Positions 1 through 6,740 of a DNA stretch of 10,727 nucleotides are shown here, piece by piece; the first letter of the stretch is position 1; each line of letters begins with the position of its first letter. The DNA comes from Desulfobacterales bacterium (lineage in GTDB: Bacteria > Desulfobacterota > Desulfobacteria > Desulfobacterales > JAFDCJ01). The notes under the pieces are model-generated. The model was not told the origin of the DNA. It was given only the letters and a program-made list of their open reading frames with translations, and did not search any database. Location: assembly GCA_020345785.1 (NCBI GenBank), contig CP070771.1, positions 6,428,091 to 6,438,817 of the forward strand, in the 5' to 3' direction. The position numbers and the translations under genes are program-made.

Positions 1-96
1 GCGGACTCACCTTTTGCCGCACCCGAAATAATAGAGCCCAGTGACGAGGTGGAATTTTTGTTTGTACCCTATTTCTACTTTTTGGGACGCAAGTAA
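1..96 (+). CDS. Possible 3' end of an unidentified gene cut by the left edge
   Basis: Frame 1 is open from the first base for 31 codons and stops at TAA 94-96; the other two plus frames close within about 42 bases. The peptide ends in an acidic stretch, then an aromatic/hydrophobic run (EVEFLFVPYFYFLGRK), as in a final beta strand or short membrane-proximal tail. I do not recognise a family. The fragment is too short to exclude chance, and no clear terminator follows. Treat it as a tentative partial gene. Confidence 0.35.
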   Translation, partial: ADSPFAAPEIIEPSDEVEFLFVPYFYFLGRK

Positions 97-286
97 AAGA
101 CTGTGGCGCTTTACTATCCATTGATTATCCGCGAACGAATAACATGTATTCTATTAATTTTTAGGCTGTAGCTTGTATTGCGTAACGAAATCTACATAAC
201 TTCCCGGGTTGTTATAACGGCTATTATGATAAAACAGGATCTCATACAAAAATTGTTTTATTTTAGTTTGTAATAGTTAATTTAAT
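97..286. other. AT-rich intergenic stretch, no gene seen
   Basis: About 190 bases with stops in all frames and no RNA gene that I recognise. The only structure noted is a weak 7-bp AT stem (230-236 with 254-260, 17-base loop). It is not GC-rich and is not followed by a clean T-tract in the orientation needed to end the minus-strand gene, so I do not call it a terminator. Confidence 0.5.
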
Positions 287-769
287 CTATAGCTCGCTCA
301 TTCCGCGATGTGTTTTTTTTAGTTTGTCGAATTTAATTAACTGCATATTTGGTTTGAGAAGAATCGCAATATTCCGCAATTTTTTTTCGGTGAAATATTT
401 AATTTCGTCTGGGTCTTCGAGATTCTTTATATAATCCCGGATCTCCGGCGCCAGCTTGAGCAAATTCATGATTTGCGTCATCCGCGCTCTGGTCATTCCT
501 TGTTCATTGGCCAGTTGGCTCATAGTTAACCGTCTTTCGTTGATTGTAGCCTTAAAATCCTCTGCAAGGGAAAGAAGCTCGATTATCGTCAGTCTCTTCT
601 TGGATTTGACCGCCTGCGATGTTTTCCTAAGTACTTGAAATAATTTAGAATTAAAGGGAATTAGTATCTTTTGGGAAAAACTTAGAGTAGCAATCTGTTT
701 GGGGAGCCACAAAAACAATAGAAGGCCGGCATATCCGGCCTTTTTTATTATGGAACATTGGGTATACAT
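287..769 (-). CDS. HTH protein of the serine-recombinase-accessory type (orphan, start uncertain)
   Basis: A small DNA-binding protein. The core helix-turn-helix is LTMSQLANEQGMTRARMTQI followed by MNLLKLAPEIRDYI, the pattern of short KorB/ParB-like HTH proteins that I know as companions of serine recombinases in deltaproteobacteria and planctomycetes. Further family marks are the upstream KILIPF strand, the lysine-rich linker, and the tail beginning TEKKLRNIA. The only ATG start (769) would make the first ~17 residues come from the terminator hairpin at 720-746. A TTG at 718 or 712 is more sensible, or the 5' end has been lost. No Shine-Dalgarno marks any of these. The recombinase expected just upstream (right of 769 on this strand) is missing and a GIY-YIG gene sits there instead, so this is probably a remnant of a mobile element. 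The region is AT-rich, unlike the genes to the right. Domain call fairly firm, biological role inferred. Confidence 0.6.
   Translation of the reverse strand: MYTQCSIIKKAGYAGLLLFLWLPKQIATLSFSQKILIPFNSKLFQVLRKTSQAVKSKKRLTIIELLSLAEDFKATINERRLTMSQLANEQGMTRARMTQIMNLLKLAPEIRDYIKNLEDPDEIKYFTEKKLRNIAILLKPNMQLIKFDKLKKTHRGMSEL
720..746 (+). terminator. Rho-independent terminator just before the GIY-YIG gene
   Basis: Perfect GC stem GGCCGG (724-729) / CCGGCC (735-740) with a 5-base loop, extended by A-T and G-T pairs to 720/744 and followed by six T (741-746). The orientation serves plus-strand transcription, although no convincing plus-strand gene lies directly upstream. It ends four bases before the ATG of the nuclease gene and would block read-through into it. 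Confidence 0.75.
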
Positions 770-1079
770 TATCCAAAGCCAGTCTATTGGCCGCTACTAT
801 TGCGGGCAAACGCGCGATTTGTTGACGCGGGTGGGACAACACAACGACCCGACCAACGATCTATCCAGGACCACCAAACCTTTTCGGGGACCGTGGGAAT
901 TGATGTGGTCCCGGCAGTTTGAATCCGGTTCCGAGTCGGTACGATTAGAACGTCGAATCAAAAAAAGAGGAATCGAACGATCTTTTACAGGCTCCTATCC
1001 CGCCTGCCGTTGCTCAACGCATAAGTCGCAGCGTGACGATGCATGGCATCGGCATTCTATGCCATGTTTTTTTGACTGA
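750..1079 (+). CDS. Single-domain GIY-YIG nuclease (YhbQ/UPF0213-like)
   Basis: A 109-residue protein of the GIY-YIG superfamily, the fold of UvrC N-terminal and homing endonuclease domains. The GIY half is VYII at residues 5-8 and the YIG half is YYCG at 16-19. The likely catalytic Arg is R27, followed by H31, and the metal-binding Glu is E67 in RLERRIKK. All key positions are present, so it could be active as a DNA nuclease, though the role of these single-domain proteins is unsettled. An upstream in-frame ATG at 699 would translate through the terminator stem, so I chose ATG 750; no Shine-Dalgarno precedes it. The core ends near residue 80. The last ~25 residues (Cys/His/Arg-rich, ending in MPCFFD) are unlike the family, and the final ones are coded by a second terminator hairpin, so the true functional C-terminus may be shorter. 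Confidence 0.75.
   Translation: MEHWVYIIQSQSIGRYYCGQTRDLLTRVGQHNDPTNDLSRTTKPFRGPWELMWSRQFESGSESVRLERRIKKRGIERSFTGSYPACRCSTHKSQRDDAWHRHSMPCFFD
1042..1073 (+). terminator. Rho-independent terminator overlapping the end of the GIY-YIG gene
   Basis: Perfect 8-bp stem CATGGCAT (1042-1049) / ATGCCATG (1059-1066), 9-base loop, then seven T (1067-1073). It lies inside the last codons of the GIY-YIG frame (stop 1077-1079) and should end that transcript. Confidence 0.7.
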
Positions 1080-1296
1080 TCACAGCATCAACCTTCCGCC
1101 CCTGCTTTCCCATCCAAATAAATATTTCCACAAGGCTCGCCATTTCATAGGGACAGGCAAGTATTGATTTTTGAAGCAAAATTTGCGATAAAGAATAACC
1201 GATTCAACCCCTTCATCGACCCATGCGGTAATTTTTGCTCAAAGACGCCAGTGCAAGGAAATCATGAGATCCGTGAGGTAAGAAAGGGCGAAATAG
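1080..1296 (+). promoter_or_regulatory. Intergenic leader before the phosphoribosyltransferase, weak promoter candidate
   Basis: About 217 bases without a credible gene. A weak sigma70-like pair is TTGATT (1164-1169), a 17-base spacer and GATAAA (1187-1192); the -10 is poor. A transcript would be expected here because a terminator ends at 1073 and the next gene starts at 1297. The ribosome site AAAGGG (1283-1288) lies 8 bases before the GTG at 1297. Confidence 0.25.
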
Positions 1297-1875
1297 GTGA
1301 GTATGAAAATAGACGAAAAAATTTACATTTCGGCCCAGGAATTGCTGAATGATTCCTTTGAACTCGGCATCCGTATTTACAAGAGCGGGTTCCGTCCCAG
1401 TTTTATTATTGGTGTCTGGCGCGGCGGCACACCGGTCGGCATTGCGGTGCAGGAGATACTGTTCTATTTAGGCGTTAATACCGATCATATCGCCATTCGG
1501 ACCTCGGCTTATTTCGGGATCGACAAAAGAGACAAGCTTGTCCGGGTGCACGGACTGGAGTATGTCATCCAGCATGCAAACTGGGAAGATGAACTGCTGA
1601 TCGTGGACGACGTTTTTGACAGCGGCAGCAGCGTTAAAGCTATCATCGAAACCCTTCACAGAAAGATGCGGCGCAATCTGCCCCGCGATATCCGAGTCGC
1701 CACCCCCTGGTATAAACCGTCAAAAAATACGACCGACATTATTCCGGATTATTACATTCATGAAACCGACCGATGGCTGATTTTTCCCCATGAACTGGAC
1801 GGCCTTACCCGCGAGGAGATGTTCGCCCACAAACCGGGAATTAAAAAGATGTTCGAAGATGCCGGTTTAATCTGA
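1297..1875 (+). CDS. Purine-type phosphoribosyltransferase (COG2236-like)
   Basis: A 192-residue type I phosphoribosyltransferase, which joins a base to PRPP and releases pyrophosphate. The PRPP-binding loop is LLIVDDVFDSGSS (residues 100-112), with the paired Asp at 104-105. The PPi loop is RGG at 42-44. DRWLIFPHE (158-166) matches the C-terminal Trp-containing base-stacking segment of xanthine/guanine-type enzymes (usually FPWE). Length and motif order fit the cytosolic purine salvage branch often annotated as hypoxanthine or xanthine phosphoribosyltransferase; the exact base cannot be read from sequence. Start: GTG 1297 has AAAGGG 8 bases upstream. The ATG at 1303 is an alternative, with AGGTGA only 2 bases away, too close to work well. 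It is probably co-transcribed with the CAP-domain gene 31 bases downstream, though no functional link is obvious. Confidence 0.85.
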   Translation: MSMKIDEKIYISAQELLNDSFELGIRIYKSGFRPSFIIGVWRGGTPVGIAVQEILFYLGVNTDHIAIRTSAYFGIDKRDKLVRVHGLEYVIQHANWEDELLIVDDVFDSGSSVKAIIETLHRKMRRNLPRDIRVATPWYKPSKNTTDIIPDYYIHETDRWLIFPHELDGLTREEMFAHKPGIKKMFEDAGLI

Positions 1876-1906
1876 TGTGAAAAAAATGCACGATATCTGA
1901 GGGTGA

Positions 1907-3238
1907 ATGATGACGCGACGTAACTTATCTTCTGCCGTTTTCAGCTGCGCGGCCGTTATCCTGGTATTTTTGCTATTGTTTTTTGGTCTCAGGACGGTTT
2001 GGGGACAAGTCGAATCATTTCCGGAACCCGATCCGCCCAAGGTCGAGCGGGATGAAGAAATTTCGCAGCGGCGGCCGACTAAAACGCGTGCAGTCATACC
2101 CGCTACGGAATGGGCATACCATAAAACCCCTGATAATCTTCATCCGGACGGTAATGAACAGCAGATGATGTGGCTCATGAACCGGGCCCGGGCCAATCCA
2201 ACGGCCGAAGGGATATGGTTGGCCGCCATCTATGATCGGTATATACCGTACGCTCCAGCCTGCAGCCTGATGGCGGAAGATCAGCAATTTTGTTATATTG
2301 CCAGCGCGTTAGACTATTGGAAGGTCGATCTTGACCTGCTTCAAAATGAATTTGCCGGTTATGACGCAAAACCACCGGCCGCTTTTGATGTGCGTTTGTA
2401 CCGAGCTGCCGAAGCGCATTCGGATTACCTGATCAGCATCGATGGTCAAAACCACACCGAACAATTTGATCGTATAATCGAGGAGAATTTTTCATTTATT
2501 CAGGCCCGCGGCAATGTCTTCTCCTATGCTTTAAGCGCCATCTACGGCCATGCCGCCTTTAATGTCGACTGGGGGCCGGATGGCGGCGACGGCTCGGGAA
2601 TGCAGTCGAATCGCGGACACCGGCTCGCCATTATGGCGCTCGACGGCAGTTACAGCAATGTCGGAATCGCCGCCGTAGCAGAATCAGATCCCTCAACCCA
2701 GGTTGGCAAATTGGTTATCACCGGCAACTACTGCAAGGCTGACCCCTCGGCAGCAGACCATTACAATCGTTTTCTTGTCGGAACGGTCTGGACGGACAAA
2801 GATGGCGATGAGTTTTTTGATCCGGATGAGGGAGTCGGCGGAGTTACGGTTGCACCGGATCAAGGTACCTACTACGCCATCACCTCAAACAGTGGAGGCT
2901 ATGCATTACCGCTGGAAACACCCGGGACCTATGAGGTCACATTTTCCGGCTCCGCCTTAGACGAAAATGTCGTTAAAACGCTGATGGTGGGTGATGACAG
3001 CGTCCTGCTCGATCTGGTTTTCGAAGTTGCAAGCGGTCAACCCGGTGACGAGAATTCAGCTCCGCTCTCCGATAACAGCAGTGATGACGGCGGCGGGGGC
3101 GGGGGTGGATGCTTTATCGCTGCCATACCCAACCCGTATCCGGCGACAAATATGTTATTCACCGTCTTGGGTCTTTTCAGTGTCGTTCTTTTCGTCTTGG
3201 CCGTCGTTGGAAGAAATTACCGAACGAATCTACAATAA
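1907..3238 (+). CDS. Exported CAP-domain protein with SdrD_B/Cna_B-like domain and CFI-box-like C-terminal anchor
   Basis: A 443-residue envelope protein. Residues 1-34 form a signal peptide with a long hydrophobic core, likely cleaved after VWG (33). Residues 84-275 are a CAP/SCP (PR-1-like) domain: opening helix NEQQMMWLMNRARANP, H183 in NHTEQ, ENFSF (193-197) and H238 in NRGHRLAIM give the conserved His/Glu set. Residues 289-350 resemble an SdrD_B/Cna_B beta-sandwich (GTVWTDKDGDEFFDPDEG). A Ser/Asp linker and seven Gly (395-401) lead to CFI (402-404), a transmembrane helix (about 416-434) and a basic tail (RNYR), a tripartite C-terminal signal like CFI-box-CTERM proteins. The canonical ATAAYG after CFI is replaced by AAIPNP. 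Two ATGs (1907, 1910) follow GAGGG at 1899-1903; the second has the better spacing (6 bases). CAP proteins vary in function (wall binding, lipid binding, protease-like); none can be assigned here. Confidence 0.8.
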   Translation: MMTRRNLSSAVFSCAAVILVFLLLFFGLRTVWGQVESFPEPDPPKVERDEEISQRRPTKTRAVIPATEWAYHKTPDNLHPDGNEQQMMWLMNRARANPTAEGIWLAAIYDRYIPYAPACSLMAEDQQFCYIASALDYWKVDLDLLQNEFAGYDAKPPAAFDVRLYRAAEAHSDYLISIDGQNHTEQFDRIIEENFSFIQARGNVFSYALSAIYGHAAFNVDWGPDGGDGSGMQSNRGHRLAIMALDGSYSNVGIAAVAESDPSTQVGKLVITGNYCKADPSAADHYNRFLVGTVWTDKDGDEFFDPDEGVGGVTVAPDQGTYYAITSNSGGYALPLETPGTYEVTFSGSALDENVVKTLMVGDDSVLLDLVFEVASGQPGDENSAPLSDNSSDDGGGGGGGCFIAAIPNPYPATNMLFTVLGLFSVVLFVLAVVGRNYRTNLQ

Positions 3239-3264
3239 TTGTCCGCTTTTTTTTAATTGAGTCG

Positions 3265-3356
3265 CCGTAAATCTGCACCATTTGACACCCGCCTGATTTA
3301 GTACTATATTTTTGCCATTTAAGTTAAAATCATTAATCAAAATCAGCAATTTACGG
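3265..3356. repeat. 8-bp inverted repeat bracketing the operon promoter
   Basis: CCGTAAAT (3265-3272) and its exact reverse complement ATTTACGG (3349-3356) flank the -35/-10 elements, with 76 bases between the arms. It could be a looping operator pair or a long-range hairpin. A chance match of this length in a 190-base region is quite possible, so confidence is low. Confidence 0.25.
3282..3310 (+). promoter_or_regulatory. Sigma70-type promoter for the sensor-MCE operon
   Basis: Consensus -35 TTGACA (3282-3287), a 17-base spacer and -10 TATATT (3305-3310). Transcription would start near 3317 and give a leader of about 115 bases before the TTG start at 3432. It is the best promoter match in the window and sits where an operon promoter is expected. 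Confidence 0.65.
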
Positions 3357-3369
3357 TATTGCCGCGGAA

Positions 3370-3396
3370 TTGTTTTCCGATATCCGCTTGTTTTCC
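3370..3396 (+). repeat. 9-bp direct repeat in the operon leader
   Basis: TTGTTTTCC occurs at 3370-3378 and again at 3388-3396, an 18-base period. A small hairpin, GCGGA (3364-3368) with TCCGC (3383-3387), overlaps the first copy. It lies in the predicted 5' leader, so it could be a protein- or RNA-level control site. The function is a guess. Confidence 0.3.
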
Positions 3397-3431
3397 AATC
3401 ACCTCTTTATTCGTGATGATGGAGTTGTATA

Positions 3432-5891
3432 TTGTCCACCCATGAACTGGTTGACATAAGCCTGGACTTTCAATCCCGTCGCTACCGTGCCAGACGCCGA
3501 CTGCTGCGTGTTGGCATTCCGATCGGGTGTTTAGTTATTATGATCGCCGCCATCGCTGCCATCGCGCTGGTGACTTATGTCAATAACCGCGATGATGCCC
3601 TGGCGCTCTCGGCCGACATCCTGGAAACCCTGGATCGCCGGATCGCCACTGAAATCAGGGCGTATCTGACTCCCGCCTCAAATGTCGTCAACATTGCGGC
3701 GCGACTTTTTAAGGACCAAATTGCGCAAGATGGGCTGCCTCACGGGGCGCCGTTTGGTCTCGAGGTGCTTAATTTTTATCCCCAGCTTGCCAACTTCAAT
3801 GTCGGCGACCCGCAGGGGAATTTTCTGATGCACAAAAAAATGCCCGATGGCTCCATCCATACCAAGATCATGGAGCGCAGCGGCAATGATTACGTCAGGG
3901 TGACCTGGATTCGCCGGGACCGGCAAGGACAAATTGTTGCACAGGAAGCCTCAACCGGAGATACCTATGATCCGCGAACGCGCCCCTGGTATAGGGGTGC
4001 CGTTGAGAACCGCGGCCTGTTCTGGTCGGATGTCTACATATTTTTCACCGATAAGAAGCCCGGCATCACGACCTCGTTTCCCATTTTCATTGCGCCGGAC
4101 CAGCTGCTGGCCGTTGTCAGTCTGGATGTGGCGCTGGAGCAGCTCAGTTCTTTCCTGGCCAGCCTCGAGATCGGCATAAACGGCCGGGCGATGATTATCG
4201 ATGAACATGGTTATCTGGTTGCCTATCCGGTTATGGCCAAGATGTTCAAAGAAGACGGGGGACAACTAAAGCCCGTCAAGCTCGACGACATGGACGATCC
4301 GATATTGGCGCGCACCTATCATCGCTTTCAGATAGAAGGGTACGGCAGCCGGTCGCTGGTTGTCGACAATCGAAAATACATCAGCACGGTGTCTTCTCTG
4401 GCGTCGACAGTTGGCCGGGGCTGGTCCGCCGTGATGGTGGTACCCCAGGATGATTTTGTCGGTTTTGTCGCCGAAAACAGCCGTAAAGCCATGATAATGG
4501 CCAGCGGCATAATAATCCTGGCGGCTTTTATGGCCGTCTTGCTGGTTTATCAGGGCTTAAAATCGGATCGCAATGCCAATTTGCTGCTCGAACGTCAGCG
4601 CGAGCTGGAGTCGCAGAGCCGGGCTTTTGCCGAATTGTCCTCCAAAGCCTCCCTGTTTGACCCGGCCGACAGCCAATCACTGGAAGCGGTGAGTGAAATC
4701 ATTGTGGCCACGGTGGGCGCCAGACGCGTCGGTATATGGCGCTTCAGCCCTGACGGACAGACCCTCATCTGTGAGGATTGTTATGACCGTGAAAGTGACG
4801 GCCACATGCAGGGTACCTCGCTCAAATATGAAGATTTCCCGCAATTCTTCGATGAATTGCGCAGCGGCAAGGATATCATTGCTGCAGATGCCGGCGCCGA
4901 TGACCGCACGGTTGAACTTTATCGCGCCTATCTCCGTCCGCTGGGATCCGAGGCTATTCTGGTCCTGCCCATACAACATCAGGGGCAAACGGCTGGCGCC
5001 GTCTGGCTGGAGCATGAGGTGAGGTCGCGACGCTGGCATACGCAAGAGATAACGTTTGCCCGTGCGATTGCCAATATGGTGTCAATACGTGTAGCGGCCC
5101 AATCAGGGTTCAATCTTAACTGCTCAACACCCGATTCCCAGGACGGCGCGGCACCGTCAGGGGCTGCCCGGTCTTCAGACCCAACGACCGGCGGCGGCAC
5201 CGCACCGGCCCCGAAAAAGGTCCCTGCCGCCAATTTAGAACCATCCGGGTCCACCGTGGAGAGGACCAAAGCACCCAGCAGACCGCCCGCTTCCGCAGCC
5301 GAGTGGTTGAATACCCGCGGCGGGAAGTATGGCCAGATCGGTGCGGATGTTTTTGTGGATGCGGCCGTGCTGGTGCTGCGTCTGAACGACGCGATCGCCC
5401 TGGCGGAAAATATCGGTGAAGACAAAGGTACCCTCGCCATCGATCATCTAACCTGCCATATCGAGGAGATGGCAGCCCGATACGGGATCGAGTATCTGAA
5501 AATTCTGGATGATCGGTTTGTCTGTGTCACCGGCGTAAAGGACGCCGACCAGGATCACGCTGCCCGGGTGAGCGAATTCGCGCTTTCAATTCAGGAAGCC
5601 TGCCTGCGCGTATTCACTGAACTTGATCGCCGGATGGAGTTTCGCATCGGTATTGACTGCGGCGCCGTTATCGGCGGTTCGGTGGGCCGCAGATCTAAAT
5701 CCTATCTTCTGTGGGGCGAAGCCGTACGGGTGGCCGGCATGATGGCCGAAACCGGCGCGGACGGCGGCATTCAGGTCAGCGAATCGGCCTACCGGCGCCT
5801 GCAGACGAATTACCTTTTTAAAGTGCGCGGTAGTTACTATCTGCCGAAAATCGGTGAAATCAAAACGTATTTGCTGACCGGTCGTCTGTGA
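3432..5891 (+). CDS. Membrane sensor: dCache + GAF + degenerate class III cyclase-homology domain
   Basis: An 819-residue inner-membrane receptor. TM1 is about 28-50. The periplasmic dCache domain (51-345) carries YDPRTRPWY (179-187), and TM2 is about 353-373. A short coiled linker (378-400) leads to a GAF domain (about 405-555), a Pro/Ala/Ser-rich linker (560-625) and a class III nucleotide cyclase-homology domain (635-819). The catalytic set is damaged: the first metal Asp position is R650, the transition-state Asn is R766 and the Arg is M770, while the base-contacting Lys (K690) and second metal Asp (D694) remain. Cyclase activity is therefore unlikely; the domain may bind a nucleotide or act as an output scaffold. 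The start is TTG 3432, with GGAG (3421-3424) 7 bases upstream; no in-frame ATG exists before TM1. It overlaps the permease gene by 4 bases, so it probably controls or partners the transport genes. Confidence 0.85.
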   Translation: MSTHELVDISLDFQSRRYRARRRLLRVGIPIGCLVIMIAAIAAIALVTYVNNRDDALALSADILETLDRRIATEIRAYLTPASNVVNIAARLFKDQIAQDGLPHGAPFGLEVLNFYPQLANFNVGDPQGNFLMHKKMPDGSIHTKIMERSGNDYVRVTWIRRDRQGQIVAQEASTGDTYDPRTRPWYRGAVENRGLFWSDVYIFFTDKKPGITTSFPIFIAPDQLLAVVSLDVALEQLSSFLASLEIGINGRAMIIDEHGYLVAYPVMAKMFKEDGGQLKPVKLDDMDDPILARTYHRFQIEGYGSRSLVVDNRKYISTVSSLASTVGRGWSAVMVVPQDDFVGFVAENSRKAMIMASGIIILAAFMAVLLVYQGLKSDRNANLLLERQRELESQSRAFAELSSKASLFDPADSQSLEAVSEIIVATVGARRVGIWRFSPDGQTLICEDCYDRESDGHMQGTSLKYEDFPQFFDELRSGKDIIAADAGADDRTVELYRAYLRPLGSEAILVLPIQHQGQTAGAVWLEHEVRSRRWHTQEITFARAIANMVSIRVAAQSGFNLNCSTPDSQDGAAPSGAARSSDPTTGGGTAPAPKKVPAANLEPSGSTVERTKAPSRPPASAAEWLNTRGGKYGQIGADVFVDAAVLVLRLNDAIALAENIGEDKGTLAIDHLTCHIEEMAARYGIEYLKILDDRFVCVTGVKDADQDHAARVSEFALSIQEACLRVFTELDRRMEFRIGIDCGAVIGGSVGRRSKSYLLWGEAVRVAGMMAETGADGGIQVSESAYRRLQTNYLFKVRGSYYLPKIGEIKTYLLTGRL

Positions 5892-6727
5892 GAAATGAAT
5901 ATGCCGTGATGCGGGGACAAGAAGGGAATAACCGGGCCTGGCCGCTGAGATTGATGGCGTCGGTGGGCCGGTGGACCATCGATCGCTGGAAGTCGCTGAT
6001 ATTTCTGATCAGTGCGGCGGTAGCTGTCCTCTGGCAAGGCTGCCGGCCGACGAGCTGGCGACGAACCGTGCGAAGGGAGTTCTTCCATCATTGTCATCAG
6101 ATGGGCACACGGGCGCTGCCCTTTGTCGTCGTCAGCGGGGTTCTTGTCGGTGTGGGCCTGGTCTTTCAGGCGCTATACTGGTTGAATATGTTCGGACAAA
6201 GCGACATCATCGGCAAATTTCTGGTGTTGGTACTGGTGCGTGAAATTGCACCGGTTGCTGTGGGGCTGATCGCCATTGTGCGCAGTGTTTCGGTGATGAT
6301 CGTCGAACTGGGAAGCATGCAGGCGGAGGGCCAGATCCGCATGCTCGATGCCCAGGGGGTTGATCCATTTATTTATATAGTCCTGCCCAGAGTCTTGGCG
6401 CTGGCGCTCAGCGTGTTCTTTCTGACGGTCTTTTTTCTGATCGTGGCCTTTGGGGCCGGATTTATGGCCGGCAACCTGCTGCTCGACAGAAACCGCACAC
6501 TTTTTGAATTCGCAAATCGCATTCTCGCCGACATGGGACCAATCGAATTTGCCATGATACCGATCAAGACACTGGCAATCGGATATATGGCCGCGTTGAT
6601 AGCCTGTCTGACCGGCCTCGAAGTGACCGGCTCTGCGACCGATGTATCCGTGGTGTTGCCTCGTGGCATGGTAAAGGCGGTCATTGCGACGTTAGTTGTC
6701 TCCGTTCTGATCACGTTGATTTTGTGA
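5888..6727 (+). CDS. MlaE-like MCE-transporter permease
   Basis: A 279-residue inner-membrane permease of the MlaE/YrbE family, which forms the membrane core of ABC systems that move phospholipids or other lipids between inner and outer membranes. It shows family landmarks in order: a membrane-surface N-terminal helix region, GVLVGVGLVFQ (84-94), LVREIAPV (116-123) with conserved E119, VELGSM (139-144), EGQI (147-150) with GVDP (157-160) as the cytoplasmic coupling segment for the ATPase, and LPRGMVKAV near the end. Unlike the neighbouring ATPase-like gene, nothing essential looks lost. Start GTG 5888 overlaps the sensor stop as GTGA, suggesting translational coupling; GTG 5906 or ATG 5909 are possible but have no better ribosome site. 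Next gene begins 13 bases after the stop. Confidence 0.85.
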   Translation: MRNEYAVMRGQEGNNRAWPLRLMASVGRWTIDRWKSLIFLISAAVAVLWQGCRPTSWRRTVRREFFHHCHQMGTRALPFVVVSGVLVGVGLVFQALYWLNMFGQSDIIGKFLVLVLVREIAPVAVGLIAIVRSVSVMIVELGSMQAEGQIRMLDAQGVDPFIYIVLPRVLALALSVFFLTVFFLIVAFGAGFMAGNLLLDRNRTLFEFANRILADMGPIEFAMIPIKTLAIGYMAALIACLTGLEVTGSATDVSVVLPRGMVKAVIATLVVSVLITLIL

Positions 6728-6740
6728 ACCGTTTGATGAT

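Noticed and set aside
230..260. AT stem as a terminator for the minus-strand HTH gene
   Set aside because: No GC pairs to speak of, a 17-base loop and no clean T-tract in the needed direction.
699..749. Upstream ATG (699) as start of the GIY-YIG protein
   Set aside because: It would place the terminator stem and T-tract inside the coding region, and the added residues precede the conserved GIY strand without family support.
1164..1352. Open plus-strand frame overlapping the leader and start of the phosphoribosyltransferase gene
   Set aside because: No ribosome site, no recognisable domain, and it runs out of frame into a well-supported gene.
3088..3110. G-rich tract as a possible G-quadruplex
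   Set aside because: Only two runs of three or more G; it is explained by Gly codons of the C-terminal anchor linker.
3231..3254. Terminator after the CAP-domain gene (ACAATAATTGT palindrome followed by eight T)
   Set aside because: The palindrome has a one-base centre, is AT-only apart from the ends, and is separated from the T run; it could contribute but is not a standard terminator.
4979..5440. Long open minus-strand frame (about 150 codons) opposite the sensor's linker and cyclase-like domain
   Set aside because: Low-complexity, Pro/Ala/Ser-rich translation of the kind expected opposite a GC-rich linker; no motif, and the plus strand codes a coherent multi-domain protein there.
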